A DNA stretch of 64,000 nucleotides from Hexactinellida sp. DTS-2022 (Eukaryota; Porifera; Hexactinellida), in contig JAPNXP010000001.1 of NCBI GenBank assembly GCA_028753945.1, positions 4,144,501 through 4,208,500 on the forward strand, written 5' to 3'. Below, piece after piece: positions 37,101-50,700 of this stretch; position 1 is the first letter of the stretch, and each line of letters begins with the position of its first letter. Below the pieces are notes generated by a model. It worked only from the letters and a program-made list of their open reading frames with translations. It searched no databases and was not told where the DNA came from. The position numbers and the translations under genes were made by a program.

Positions 37101-37840
37101 TCCAGTTTTGTCAAACTTTATAGGTACGCCCCCCTGTTGAATGGGAGTGCCAATACCAGTCGGGGTGTAGAAGGCGGGAATACCAGCCCCTCCTGCTCGG
37201 ATGCGCTCAGCTAAAGTCCCTTGAGGTATTAGCTCGACCTACAAGATAATAGGATGTATAGAACAAGATCTATCGATCTAATTTAGTGACACCCAATAAT
37301 ATATTTATTATACTGCTCAGCTTAAACTGGGACAAACTGCCTGAACCCAACTGCTTTCTAGTTTTGTAACGGAATTAATATAATAATTAATTAATTAAGG
37401 TTCTCTGCATGCGGATATATAACAATCACCTCAAGTTCGCCATCCAAGTACTGCCGTTGGAACTCCTTGTTCTCTCCCACATAGCTGGACATCATCCGTT
37501 TGACTTTGCGTGCGTTAAGGAGTATGCCTAGTCCGAACTGATCAGTTCCTGCGTTATTGCTGACGCAGGTTAGATTGGATAAGTCTGAAGTCGCAATCGC
37601 TTGAATCAAGTTCTCTGGGATACCACAGAGACCAAATCCCCCAACCAGAAGCCTGTCTCCATCTTTTATATCTCGAATAGCTTCCTCTACCGTACCGCAC
37701 AATTCTGCTCGACGCAAGTGAGAGAGAGTAAGACAGCGGACAGGTACGAGCCGAGTCAGAGACAGTCTAACTAATAGCCTGGGATAGCTGCTGCGGAGCA
37801 GAATATTCATAAGAGCTAATAAATACTTAGACTGTAACAT
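31183..37840 (-). CDS. OXCT1: Succinyl-CoA:3-ketoacid CoA-transferase (SCOT), complete gene, unit 2
   Basis: Three phase-0 exons: 37430-37840, 36861-37238 and 31183-31953, giving 519 aa, against about 520 in human. Exon 1 has a presequence-like N-terminus and the N-terminal CoA-transferase fold (GGFGLCGIP). Exon 2 ends at PPDQ, and exon 3 resumes at [10 protein letters not shown] after a TATCTAG acceptor. Exon 3 holds the catalytic Glu, about residue 345, in [12 protein letters not shown], followed by [19 protein letters not shown] and GANWMIPG-like blocks of the C-terminal domain. It catalyses the first mitochondrial step of ketone body oxidation. The 4.9-kb intron 2 contains a hAT element (32794-33130), a TTCGTTATAA MITE (32124-32297), the triple hairpin and two more MITEs. 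Confidence 0.95.
32124..32297. mobile_element. Tigger-like MITE (TTCGTTATAACG family), right end eroded
   Basis: It starts CAGTTGTTAACTCTCGTTAT after TA and contains TTCGTTATATCCGGATATTC and the GTGCTCTGGGGGG core also seen at 1496-1668 and 57841-58013. The right end stops at CTTCGTTCTAACGGGA without a matching CTG terminus. Confidence 0.75.
32794..33130. mobile_element. hAT MITE with perfect 8-bp target duplication in SCOT intron 2
   Basis: The 337-bp element begins CAGGGTTCCGAAAACT and ends AGTTTGCGAAACCCTG, inverted repeats with a few mismatches. ATGTATAC flanks it exactly on both sides (32786-32793 and 33131-33138). CAGGCCGC/GGCCTGA motifs recur inside, including a GGCCGCATGCGGCC palindrome near the right end. 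No coding capacity. Confidence 0.93.
34604..34704. other. Three consecutive hairpins, unit 2 copy
   Basis: Same bases as 567-667. Here the flanking genes show that it sits inside SCOT intron 2, so it is transcribed with the pre-mRNA on the minus strand if the gene model holds. Confidence 0.7.
34935..35108. mobile_element. pogo/Tigger-like MITE, unit 2 copy
   Basis: Copy of 898-1071 with the same CAGTGGTG and CACTACTG ends and flanking TA. It lies in SCOT intron 2. Confidence 0.85.
35533..35705. mobile_element. Tigger-like TTCGTTATAACG MITE, unit 2 copy
   Basis: Copy of 1496-1668, also within SCOT intron 2, with the same TA flanks. Confidence 0.85.
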
Positions 37841-37858
37841 AACGTAGTGTAATGACAC

Positions 37859-40511
37859 GTTATTAACTTATTTCAAAAGAATACATAATCTAGATCTGTA
37901 GAGGGCAAATTAGGTCAAATGACATTGCATTGGATCGATGGATGGAAAGATCCAAATTCCCTAAAGTTATGGAATAATGGTGTCAATTCATTACGCGAAA
38001 ATCTTGTCCATTACCATGAAAGGTAAACAGTCAACAACCGTTAATACAAATTATCAAGGGAAAATAAATTTGGTCGATTTAGCGAAGGTTAGAATTCAAG
38101 GATGTTGACTGCACCTATAAATTTTCGTTATTGGATAGAACTTTGAGATCTGACAGACAAATAACCAGTTCATACGGATTCCGAGAACCAAATGTTATAG
38201 CGGTAGTTGCAGCTAGATTTGGAATTAAATTCCTATTTCTAGACGAAAGAGTGAGTCTGTATATACTTTCAAGAAATATTTGAAGACATACCTATTTAAA
38301 ATAAGTGAAAATGATATATGGCTCTAAATTGGGTTTTTCTAGATACATTAGCTATTAGCTCTATCATCCCTTCTTTGTGCACAACAAACTATTATTTATG
38401 TACATATTCTGTACTATTTATTTTTACTTGTAAAGCGCATATATTAATAGTACAATGTACAGCACTGCAAACAAATGAAATTTGGCATCTAATTTATCTA
38501 TAGCAATTCGTTAATTTAATAAATTATAAAATAATAGTACTTATTATATTAGTTATAAAGCTAATATCCATTGTCATAACAGTTGACTGCATTTGTTGTA
38601 TTCAGTTGTGATAGTTTACGCCTTATGGAGATCTTAGTAATTAATTAATTAAGCTAATAGCTACTTCAATAAACTATTTATATTTGTTCATTGTCAATGT
38701 AAAACTTCCTTACGTATAAATTGATTTGGTGGTGATAAAGAGTTACACTTCGAATGGTTAATGAGTACCAAAAGTGTAATCTTATATCAGCCATGAAAAA
38801 CAGAACCAATGACACTATGTACAACTATACAGTCTAATAAGTACGCAAATGCTGGATTAAAAAAGATATGGAAGTCATGCAAAGATATCTATTCATTTTT
38901 ATCAGGTTTCGGAAACTTTAAGAATGTCTAAGGCACACATGGTTCATTTGATGATAAAAGCATATATTTCTGTATTATGAATAATAATTCCATCATCCGA
39001 AATACAAGTGTAACTAGTTGGGATTTCAGTTGATTCAAGTTCTGAAAGAAATGTATTATAACTAGGTCTTAGGTCGCAGAAGAAACTCCAGAAACCCTGA
39101 CTACACAGAATACATTATATCAATGTCTAAATAATTAGAGAATACATTAAAAATGAAAGAGATGCTTAATTATCCTATAGAGGTAGTTATTCTTATTAAT
39201 TAACACAACTAATCTGTAACTTTTCGCACTTACTGGAGGAAATTTAAAAAATAATAGTCAACTGCTAATACAGTACATCCTCAATAATTCGAACCCTCGT
39301 TAATCCGAACTGGAGATCCCAAGATATATTTCAAATATAAGTGGGAAAATAAAAAATAGCTCTTAGAGGTCGCAACGGGCCTATATCTTCGGCCCGATTT
39401 TACTCTTAATGTAAATTAAGTTCCCTTTTCAAACAGTTGATAAATAAAAAAATACTAATTTAATGTATAATGTGTTAGTTAGAACTAAGCCAGCGATTCC
39501 AAATCTGGGGTCCATAAATCTCTAGGAGGTCCCAGTGGCGTCCCACAGACCCACAAATCTCAAAATCTGTATTATGGGCAATGGGATGGGGCCACGAAAT
39601 GTGGGCATTAGTTATAGGGGTCCACGGTTGAAAAAGGTAGGGGATCGCTGAATTAAGCTAAACTATAAATCCACGGCATAACTGTACTTTACTTAAATAA
39701 GTAGAGTGAATTCCTGATGACGATATCTTGTAACTTCTATAAATGAATTTAGGTTTGTTGAAATTAACTCCAAGTAACAAAATTTTGTTATTATGTTTTC
39801 TTTTAAACTTAATAGTTGAGCAATGAATAATAAGCAAACTGAATAACTCACTAAATTTGTGGTCTCTCAACAAATTAGCTGAGGAATGTAATCGTTAGAC
39901 TATCACATTCCATATAAATAAACTTAAATTACTGGACAATTGATATCTCGTGACCTCGCGGCCTCGCCAATTAATTAATCTTGTATACCTATTCTCTAAC
40001 TAAGTTCGGTGTAGGTGACAGTTTCTAAGAATTGAAACTTGCTGAAATTATTGTACACGAGATTTTTTTAAAACTAGTGGACAAAGGAGATAAATTAAGT
40101 AATTTAGGCGTGTAAACTTTCACTTACAATCAAGGAAGGTTTAAATATAATATTATTTATAAGTTATTAATTATATTTTGTCAAAAAGTACATTAGAGGT
40201 GGGGAATTGTCGATGAGGATCAGAAATAATGTAAAGATTATATACATTAATCTAGATTATTTGTTAGTGTGTTGTTGACAAAATGGAAACAAACATTCTT
40301 AGTCGTTGTTTGAAACAAATAAGAACATGCAAATTAGTAGAAATTATTAAAGTGACAGACTAATTGGCAAAGAGTATCCTGGGGCGACAGAAATTTGATT
40401 AATTAACACTTAACATGGCGTGGCATCCATTAGTAAGAATTATATCTGATTAATAAGTTTACAATAACTTAAAAATGCATAAACAAATTCCAATGTAAAG
40501 AATTTGTAATA
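37859..40511. other. Intergenic DNA between SCOT and the TASOR-like gene, unit 2
   Basis: Copy of 3822-6474. It carries the hAT-like MITE at 39491-39650 and a degenerate Tigger-like terminus near 39281. No exon seen. Confidence 0.6.
39491..39650. mobile_element. hAT-like MITE, unit 2 copy
   Basis: Copy of 5454-5613, with the same CAGCGAT/ATCGCTG ends and near-identical AACTAAGC/AATTAAGC flanks. Confidence 0.75.
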
Positions 40512-43500
40512 TTATATAATGATGGAAACTGTTTGACATGCCTGTTCTTTAGAATTAGTAATACTGGTCTGGCAGGCAACATCAACAGTGGTGGAAGCTC
40601 CGCATTGACATTTGCAATTAAAAGGAGATGACATGTGCTGTGTGCCAATAGTTCGAGTAGTAATGAAAGGAACTCGTTGCAGAACAAATGGATACGGCCC
40701 TGCTGACGAAACATGACCATTGCAAACATTATTCTGACCTTGAACCCGGGGAGTTATGAGTGTAGGAATTGGTTTGATAATAGAGCTTTTGTCCGAAGTT
40801 TGGGGAAAAGTGGATACTCCAGACGATGAGAGAATTGGCTGAATCAGCCGGTATATGAGAGCATGCAGAATGTTGGGGTGAAAGGAATGGGTTATCTTTA
40901 GGTGCTGTGTAAGATGGGAGGTTGGGATAATGTATATTCTTGTAAATTCATCAACGTGGCCGTATGCAACTAGCTGCTTCTCTTGTAGGTGAGATATGAG
41001 AGCATTTAATATAGGAATTGCTGCTCCATCATATGGGCAAACCTCTGCATAATGAACAGAGTTATTCTTAATCACTATCGGGCAAGGTAACTTGGAGTCG
41101 TATAGCATTGGGTACGCCTAGAAAACAAATTATATAAGCATTGTGTAATCAACCAAAATTAGATCATCACTATGAAGTAAATGAAGCAAGACAGTAGTGC
41201 TTATAATACCAATTTATTCGATGAAGACGTCATTATCTGAAATTACTGTGATCCTCTCCTTGCAAATTAATTGCTCCAACATTACTCCAATCAAATAATA
41301 CTTACTTGCAATGTGACTGCTTGTTCGTAAGCTTAATTTAATCAAGTTAATAATTAGTCTAAGTTCAGTTGCATAACAATTAACTATTGGAATAATTTTT
41401 TGACAGTTTGTATCATTAGCAGTTTACGTAACATCACAGTATGATTCATATAATGCACTAGCAAATTAAATATAATATTTAAGAAATCGAAATATCCATA
41501 AATAGCACCGAATTAAGATCGCGTCAATCTTAATTGGCTGCCCATGATTGGATGCACAGCCAAGCGATGTTTACGGGGGTTTCAGGATACTTTCTTAGAT
41601 TTCCACTAGAATGATGAAGTACAAAAGTGAAGATAATCAGAAAATTCTAGGCAAACTGTCTCTTCGTTTAGTCATGGAAATTAAATTTATGTTGATCTCA
41701 TTTTTATAGTGCCAGAAGTTAAAATGTGTAGCAGAAGATAATAAATGTAGAAAAGAAATGGATTCGATTGGAAGCCAATTTGCAGCAATCGTTGTTTTGA
41801 GGTTCCAACGCAAAATGATTATAAATGAGCTAGCATTGATTATATATTGAATTGAATGAGAGGCCAAAAGAGTCCATTGAGGTAGTAATTGCCAGTAAAA
41901 GTTAATTATTTAATAAAGCTTCACATAAAAACAAATATGATAAAACACTTAATTATACAGATTCAAAAGAATTCATATCGTATGTACTTCAAAAATTTTT
42001 AATATTTCTTATGCATCAAGACAGAGAATATTTTGATAATTTCATAGTGTATTCATAGAGAGAAAACTTTCAATAACATTCCTACCTGGTAGGCTATAGG
42101 AATACAGAATAACTACGGAAGTAGTATCATGTAAAGGTCAAGTGTTATAAAAAGCCGTTAATTCAGACTTGCGTGGGACAATCTGTATTATAATTAATAT
42201 ATTTTCAATGACTTAAGCATCTAAAGTGAGAAGAAATACATGCAATAATAGTCTCTCTGGAAACAGCCACTCTGGGTTGATAAACTGATTAATGGCTATT
42301 CGAGGATATTTTGTATTCCTAAGGAAGTGCAGTTGCACGTGTGGCTTTAATAGCCCACATATTAAATAGTTTGGTATTTCAATAATTAGTCGTTAATCAA
42401 TATTAATACAGAGATATAATCAGCTCATCAAGTGAAATTGCCATAATCTTATCTTTAAAATGGATAACCAGTTCGTCTAACGAACATGAGATGAGAGAAC
42501 TCTAATTTCTGAAATTAGATGCTGACAATCAGTTGCGCACAGATAAGTCAATTCTAATAAGGCTTACTTATATATCCGTAAAAAATCTCAGTATAAAACC
42601 CGACTTCGAAAAAGTGAACTATATGATATTAATAAATAGTTGCCAGTAGAGCGAAAGCGACACAAACACGAACCATGTACGTGTCGTGTTGATCTAGTAG
42701 TTTTGTGTTCGTGTTTTAAAAAAGATTTTCGTGTCGTGTTCGTATTAAAATCAATACTGGGCCACTATAGTATAGTCGGCACTGTAAAAATATCTCGTTT
42801 TTAATTTAGTGTAGTTTGAGCTGTCCCGTTAATACATTGTGCTTTATTGTTACGTTAGGTTATGCGTATAATTCACAGGTTATTCACTAATTGTCCAACT
42901 TGAGCATTCTAGTTCGTAAATTGGAAATTACTAGTCTCTTACTTATCCTTAAAGTAAAAATAAATAGCTCACTGTAGTGAAGAGCCCATTAGGAAACTCC
43001 TTGTAAAATAGATCAGAATGAGTGGAAAATTCAATGTTGATCAACTCAGAGAACTGCAGCGAGAAACTAGGTGGATAGTATGTGAGGAGTTTGATGGGAC
43101 ATAGTCGGTAGTCTCCGTTGTAAAGTACTCCGGTCCAAAGTTGAGAAGCACTCAGTGCAGCTTCTTTAAACCGTTTCCATAGCAATATTTTGTCCTCTCT
43201 GTGCTCCAACTTAATTGACGGGTTAAGTACTGAATCAAAGGGAAGTTTGTCTGTGCTGAGAAGAGGAAATTCCATATGTATTTTGGTTGAGAGTTTTCCT
43301 GACGGCATCGGTTGAGAAACGGGAGTTGTATCTTTGTTGTCAAGTTGGATACTACAGTGCTGGGAGGTAGGAGCGGCATGAGAGGATAAAGTGTTTTCAG
43401 TAGGAGGCAGATAGGGAGATCCATGATAGCTAAAGAGAGGATTATTATTATTATTAATTATTAATTTGGTGACGGAGTACAAAACACAGAATACTGACGT

Positions 43501-44493
43501 GTAGTGAATTACAGCAACAGGGAGACATTGTCGAGGAGCCAGTATGGGTTTGAACTGTCCATTGTGGTCCCAAAGGTAGATCAGTCCAGCTTCAAAGGAT
43601 TCGGCCCAAGCAGGGTCTTGCTGTGTCTTACATAAGCTACGAACAGCCGAATGACAACCTTCTAAATACACATTTGCGCCAAATTTCCTATTTGTTGGGA
43701 AGCTGGGAGGCTGCTCATTCTTGTCAGAGACGGGATGGACCCACTGCACGCAGTCTATAGTAAGCGCGAGGTGACAGACTATAATGAAATGGGAGGAAGT
43801 CGGGTGTGGCTTATCCTTGGAAGTGTAATCTCCATGGAGACAGAGAAAAACGCCGTGTACGTCTGTTCCAAGGTAGATCGAGCCAGCTTGCTTACGAGGT
43901 ACAACGCCACTCTTCGCGACCAGCTCTGCCTTAAGAGATAGTTACTGGTAAAATAGCAATTGATATCCTGTTTAACTAATTGGACATCAAAATAATATGC
44001 TGTGGGTTTCATCCAGGCAAAATTTTTTGCACGCCTAGGTTAACTTTGACCTCGCTCACATGCGCCTAAATACTCACTTTAATACGTCTATGCATCTCTG
44101 GATTTTTGCGCGCCTAGACAAGTATTTTTTAAAATTATGAGCCTGGAGGCGCGTCACGCACGCATGGATGAAACCCTGGCTGCGGTGACATGGGAACGAT
44201 ACCTGCTTCAAATCAGGAACCTCCATGAACCCGTAATTGAAGCTAGAGCTGCCTAGCGGGTTAGGTTGAGAGGGCACTCGCAACTGAGAGCGGACTATTT
44301 GGAAGTTTCGAATAAGTTCTGCATTGGTTATACTATATACAGATTTAATCAAGTAGTCCGTGTGTTGCTGTCCCTTAAAAGAATTGTAGAATATATCTAT
44401 AATATCTTTTCGAGAAGAAAGCTCGGGGCTCAGCTCTTCCATCGTACATTGGATAGTCTTTCTGGGGATGACATAGTGAGGTGATAATGTCAT
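40512..44493 (-). CDS. TASOR-like protein, unit 2
   Basis: Exons at 44203-44493, 42973-43929 and 40512-41117 encode the same 617-aa protein as the unit 1 gene: pseudo-PARP/DUF3715-like N-terminus, serine-rich middle, SPOC-like region and two C-terminal CQT motifs. With the first copy identical, the locus would produce a double dose if the duplication is real. Intron 1 contains the MITE copy at 44009-44178; intron 2 (about 1.85 kb) has no recognisable element. Confidence 0.62.
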
Positions 44494-45291
44494 AACAACT
44501 GCACTAAACTATAAGAGAGACTTTCAATGTAAAGTAGTCCAGTGTCGTATCTGTCAAAAGATAATCGTTCTTATAATAAACGAGCGGTGAGGTCTCGGTT
44601 CTCCTCAACGGATCACTCAATCAATAAACTATTTCTCTTTTTAATTGTAAACCACACAATAAAACCACGAGAATAAAATTATAAATGCATAAATGCCAAA
44701 TTCGAAATCAGTCTAGAAATTTATTCTATTATATCCGTTGGTAGCAGCTCTTGGTTCATTTTGAGTTTTCATTAATTTGTTTACTATTTTGTAAACAACA
44801 ATAATAAATACGTATCCTTATTTGGAATTTGTAAATGCGAAATTTGCGCACAATATGCTTCTCTACCAATTTAGCAAATAACAATAATATAAATTATTAT
44901 CTGGAATTTGTAAATGCGAAAATTTCACTTTTAAATACTACAATGAGTTTACATCATTCTGACTGTTGATTTAAAATGAAATAAGAAAGCGAGCTCTAGC
45001 ATCAATTTGTGCTGACAGGTTGAATATAGTCTGTCCCATCTAGCTTCCTGCAGTTAGCTTCAAAAATCAAAACACTCCAGTTCTCCGTTTCTGTATAAAG
45101 TTATTTAATAAAGGAGTATCCATAATATGAAAAGTTGACAACTGTAATACAGTCTTAGTAATGGATAAAATTGAAATAATTCAAACATGCACTAATAACA
45201 AATTACAATAAATGATAAAAAATATAATAAAACTCAAGAATAAGTGAATTAAAGACTATAAATTTCAGCTGATGGCTTACCAATTTGATGA

Positions 45292-47703
45292 CTATACTTC
45301 CATGTTCTGAATCTGTATCCCTAATAGCTGCTGTAGCGGGATGGTGTCTGCCACAAATTCCAGTTTTTCCGTCTCCGGGAATAAATGTGAAAGATCGTAT
45401 TCAGTATCTGGTACGTGATTAAAAAAATCACATCTTGGAAACTTGAATATGGAGGTATCTGGTAAAACAAGAGAAAATCCTTCGAAATCAATTTCTAGTT
45501 GGTTTAGAACATCCTGCAGTAGGTAGAAGTTTCCAACAAACTGGAGACCAGAATTCAAAGAGACAGGGAGAGAGAAGGTAGGTATGAATGGATGCTGGCT
45601 AGTCTCAAACATAGGACTAATATAATATAGATCGGACTCAACCTCAGGAGGAATGCTCTGTTTGAGGAGTTGAGGGTCAGGTTGCAGAGTTTGTCGTGAG
45701 TTAGAGAAACAAGTTGGTTTGATGAATGTAGTGGGAGAAATAGGTGTGTCGGGATAGATAGGCAGGCCTGGATGGTAGTGCCCTCTCTGAATGGCTATAT
45801 CTCGTAAGTAAGCACGGATCTGGTCACTGGTGTCCATGTCCAGGGGAGAGATGTCTCCTTGATCCACCAGCGGATCAGCTCCGAAAGATACCAGGATCTT
45901 TAAGAAGTTAAAGTCTCTGCTGGTCACCGCATCATGAACAGGAGCAGTACCATCATTGGAAACAATGTTAGGATTAGCTCCGTGCTGCAGCAAGAAAACC
46001 GCCACCTGTTTGTGCCCGCAGCTACAGGCCTCATGCAGCGCCGTCCAACCAGCGTTGTCCTGTGCATTCACTGGGATCTTCTGTTCCAGCACAGCGTGTT
46101 CCACAGCCCGGAGGTCTCCTGCTTGGGAGAAGCGGTGCAGGGGAGTGTCGCCGTATTGGTTCTTGCCTGGTCTGCTATTATAGTTCTTGCGTGAAGAGAG
46201 AGTAGGTGTCTGATTTAATTCAATGTTTAGATTTGATGTAGTCTTGGTCTTGGTAACTGAGAGAAGAGACTTTTTTTTCAGTTTTTTGTTAGACACCTGT
46301 TTAACAACATTATCACTAGGCGGTACTGAAGCTAATTTGGTAGATATTTCGCTAGGGGGATTGTCTTGCTCACCTGCTTCTGTATAGCTAGATGTGTGCT
46401 GTATTGTAGGAGATAGTCTCTCTATTTTCGTTGTTAAGTCTGTGGAAAGTAATTTGTCCGTAATATCACTCATTAGTGAATTAGGGGACTGTTCCTGTTT
46501 TATTGTTTCGAGACAGGTATACAAGTCAGAAGAAACCCGTGTTAGAGACGCGTTAGTGGGAGAGAGTTTTAATTCTCGAGCCATGCGCGGTGTTGTGGTG
46601 GACACAATGAAACAACATTCATCTGGAGACTCTGCTACAAAGGTAACGTCAGGCAACCCCTCACTTGAGTCAGAATCAGAAAAGGGAAGCGAACGTTTCC
46701 TGGAAAACCTCTGAATTAGAGGAGAGGGCGAGCTAGTCGGGGTAGCAAGAGAGGGAGGGGAGCAGCTAGAGGATCTTTGAACAGAGCTAGGTACCTGAGG
46801 ATAAGAATTCATCTGAGAGTGTGGAGGAGAGAGAGAAACTGCATCAGGGCTCACTAGATCCTCTAACTGAGAGAGAGGAGAATGTTGGTGGGAAAGTCGC
46901 TTTGGACTGGAAATAAATGGATAATCATGAGTTGAAGCTGCTCCGAAATTAGGATCTCTACATGGCTGTGGGGAATCGAAAGGAACAGAACCAGGAGAGG
47001 GACTATCCCTTGAATTATTAGTTTGAGTAGGATGTGGATAACAGTCACTACCAATAGGTTCGGTTTGATTGAGAAAGGATTCTGAGTGTTTATCATTCAT
47101 TAGAAGAGGGGACTCCTTCTCATGAGGCTGCATTTTATCTTGTGACTGTTCAATGACAGAGTCTTTGCGTTGAGTTATGCTATCTGATGGTTGAGATAGT
47201 GCGTAATTGTCTTGAGTTCGACACATGAATCCGGACAATTCTGCTGTCTGATTAGATTCTCCTGCACAAGACCTGTGGGAGAGACAGGAAGAAATGAGAG
47301 GAATGTTTTGAAGAGAAAGGAGCAGAGAGGCGCTGAATTTAGGTGCAGGAGAGGTCAACTCTGGAGACCAAATAGATTCATAGTATAGCTCATCCTCAGA
47401 TTGCTTGTGTAATAGAAGAGAAGGAGGATGTGTGGGATTGCTGAGAGGAGGCTCCGATGTATTTAAATTACTACAGTAGCTATTAGAATCGGTTGTATTG
47501 GAGCCAGAAGGTTTGGGGATTGGAAACAAAGGGTGCGAATATTTGGCGGTAAATGCTGGTTCTTGATTGGCAGTTATGACTTCCATTCTGTTTGATGGGA
47601 GGACTGGAAAAGAGAGAGGTCTATGCGCAAGTGTATTTGGAGGAGGCCAGTAATAAGGATAATAGGAAAATTGACCTGCAGGGTAATTATATCTACCATA
47701 CAT
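45292..47703 (-). CDS. BCOR: BCOR/BCORL1-like PRC1.1 subunit, unit 2
   Basis: Encodes the same 803 residues as 11255-13666: disordered Ser/Pro-rich N-terminus, three ankyrin repeats at about 514-629 and a C-terminal PUFD domain at about 693-803. No substitution distinguishes it from the first copy in the translations, which is striking for a long disordered region that normally drifts fast. Confidence 0.85.
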   Translation of the reverse strand: MYGRYNYPAGQFSYYPYYWPPPNTLAHRPLSFPVLPSNRMEVITANQEPAFTAKYSHPLFPIPKPSGSNTTDSNSYCSNLNTSEPPLSNPTHPPSLLLHKQSEDELYYESIWSPELTSPAPKFSASLLLSLQNIPLISSCLSHRSCAGESNQTAELSGFMCRTQDNYALSQPSDSITQRKDSVIEQSQDKMQPHEKESPLLMNDKHSESFLNQTEPIGSDCYPHPTQTNNSRDSPSPGSVPFDSPQPCRDPNFGAASTHDYPFISSPKRLSHQHSPLSQLEDLVSPDAVSLSPPHSQMNSYPQVPSSVQRSSSCSPPSLATPTSSPSPLIQRFSRKRSLPFSDSDSSEGLPDVTFVAESPDECCFIVSTTTPRMARELKLSPTNASLTRVSSDLYTCLETIKQEQSPNSLMSDITDKLLSTDLTTKIERLSPTIQHTSSYTEAGEQDNPPSEISTKLASVPPSDNVVKQVSNKKLKKKSLLSVTKTKTTSNLNIELNQTPTLSSRKNYNSRPGKNQYGDTPLHRFSQAGDLRAVEHAVLEQKIPVNAQDNAGWTALHEACSCGHKQVAVFLLQHGANPNIVSNDGTAPVHDAVTSRDFNFLKILVSFGADPLVDQGDISPLDMDTSDQIRAYLRDIAIQRGHYHPGLPIYPDTPISPTTFIKPTCFSNSRQTLQPDPQLLKQSIPPEVESDLYYISPMFETSQHPFIPTFSLPVSLNSGLQFVGNFYLLQDVLNQLEIDFEGFSLVLPDTSIFKFPRCDFFNHVPDTEYDLSHLFPETEKLEFVADTIPLQQLLGIQIQNMEV

Positions 47704-50700
47704 AACAGGTATTGATTGTGGAAGATATTGAGTGAATAAGTGCGGTCATGTGACAAAATATTCGAAATATTCTAGTAATTCAACGTCTCAATTTCTCTAA
47801 CCAAATGGGAAAGGAAAAAAAAATATAAAAATGTTTGAGGTAGACGTTAACATCCGGTCGTGAACATGAATATTTATAATTATCAACAATACATGTGTTA
47901 TAAGTGTGCGGATATTCAATAGTAAAGACATGGCTTTAGCGACAAATCGCTAATAACGACTTTTCTCATGCCCACCGTAGAACTTACTTCGGGTTTATAA
48001 TCAATTTGAATCAAGATAAGTAAATTCAAATAGGATTTGATAATACAAAGATGGGACATTAAGTAAAACTAAATGGCGTTGTCAATAAACTATGGTTTCA
48101 GTTTATGGCAACTATAATAAACAAAATATCGAGGAAATATAAGTTGCTAGGCTTGGGAACTATTTGTAGTATACTGTACATATTTGAAGATTTCTAAAAA
48201 TTAATTAATACATCCGTAGGAAGTTAACTAGAAAGTCTTCTTGCACACACTACTCCAAAAGGAACAAATAGTGGTACAAATTACAGTAAACTTTCGTCAA
48301 AAGAGTACTAGTTAGTGGTTTGTACAATACGTATACAAAATTAAATATTCTGGTCCAAATTCACAATTTCCATATTATAGTTATTAACCCGCTGATAACC
48401 ACTTGTGACCCACATGCCCATATATGGGCATAAAGTGGTTTAGTTCCATTTCCGTGACCCATCGGTGGTAAACGTCGTGTTAAGCATATAATTAAATAAG
48501 TACATGAACAAGTGTAAGATAAGAGAATCAGATTATCTAAAATTATTATTTTGATGTAATATTATCCGCTTATAACGAATATCCGGAAATAAGAAAGGAA
48601 TATACAGGTCTCAAGCATTTCGTTATAACGAGAGTTCTCTGTTTTAACTTTTAAATTAATACAGTCAACTCCCGTAATAATGAAGTGCTCGGGACCGTAG
48701 TTTCATTTCGCTATAAGCGGAGTTTGTTATAACCGGAGTTCGTTATAAGCGGAGTTCGATCTAAAAAGAGTTCATTACAAGTTAAATTTCGTTGTAACCG
48801 GAGTTTATTATTAACGGATTTCGTTATAACCGGAGTTCGTTATAAGCAGAATTCGTTATAACCGGGGTTCGTTATAACCTGAGCAAAATCAATAGCTTAG
48901 AGGCTATATGGGATTTAAATCACTTCGTTATAAGCGGAGTTTCGTTATATCCATTTCATTGTAACCGAAGTTTTAATAATGCAATAAGATAGAAAAATTT
49001 CCGGACCATTGAATGACTTCGTTATAAGCAGGAACTTCGTTATATCCAACTTGGTTATAACGGGAGTTGACTGTTATGAATTTTGGCTATACTACAGTAG
49101 AACCTTGTTACTAGTACGAACACCAGCGGGCCGTCAAAATGTGTTCGCCTTATCCGGAATCGTATTGACCAAGTGTAATTTGTATTGAAGTCTTTAAATG
49201 GGACTAAAGTAGTGTTCGTATTAACCGGAATTTTATTAACCGTGTTCTTACCAAAGAGGTAATACCGTAATACTGTATCTAGATCGTACAAACTAATTAG
49301 TGTATATCATCTGATCACATTTAAAGGGTAAGGGGAAACGAAATTGTAGTAGTCTGCACGAGGTAGTAAAAGTTTTAAGTTTACAAACATAATCGAAACT
49401 GTTTAATAAGGACATGATGGATTCTGGCAGTTAGATATTATTGACCGAAATAATAGTACAACCAGTATATTGGCATAGCAATATGTGGTCAGGGGCGGAT
49501 CAAGGATTTTGAAGGGGAATACAGGGGCAAGCGTTGCGAGCTAATTTAGGGAGGTCTTGGGGCCTTTCCCCCCTTAAAAAAATTGAATCTTAACCACTCA
49601 AAGAACGATCTACATATAATCACCCAATAATTGTATTTAGTACTCATATTTTGGGTCGCAACGTTTAAATTAGCTGAAATTTCATCAATATTTTTTTCTC
49701 AAAAAGCGTGTGTGTTTGAAGATGGGTCAAGGACAGATTACTTAAGTAGTTGATACAAATTATTTTGAACTAATTTATAGGGGTAAAATTAATTACGGTC
49801 TTGTTACAATAAAAGTAAACTCAGCGATATATCGCATTAACAAGTATAAATACCTTGAAATTGATGAAATTAAGCACCACTGTGAGAAGATTGACAAGGT
49901 CATATTAGATTTACATCATATTATGTAGTACGTTTTAAAGCCACAAATATTTCAAACAAGCAGAAGAATTGATTGTGATACTTTCTTAGATTTCTGAAAT
50001 TGGCTCTTGAATAGCTATGTATAAATTAATTCAAATATTATCACTGAATTAATACATTATTGATATTAATTCAACACTATAACTGATGTCATCCAAAATA
50101 ATTTATAATTGATGTCATCCAAAATAGTTTATAATTAATGCACTAAGCATGTGTGATTTATTGAGTTGAGATAATAAATATCGCTATGATTAACACGATT
50201 TAAATATTAGGTGTTGTGTGTGTGTGGAGCTTGTCATCATAACTCTATAATATGAGGAGAAAAACCATAATATGAGGAATACAATCTAACAGAGGTATTT
50301 AGTTTTATAATTCTACATTGAAGGAGGTTTGGAAATGTTAACAGTAGATGAAATTGATATTTACAGTGGTGTTTGCCTAATAGTAAAACTACATATTGGA
50401 CTATGTTCTTCCATTAGCAAGTCGCATTTTAGCTAAGAAATTTCTTGAAAAATGAGACTTGCTATCAGGCGAACACTCTAATATTCGAACGAAAATTACT
50501 CCTAACAAATATATATCCCTCAAGTCAAGTTATAGGTATTTTGAATTTAAATTCAAATAGAGCAAAGTAAATTGAGTGCCTTGAAATAAGGATATCGTGG
50601 TAAATGTAAAATAATTGTTAATTGTTCAAACTGTTACTCGAAAAGCAGAATCCTAATTAGACAAAACATTGAATTCTATTACCAACTAAGCATTGACAAT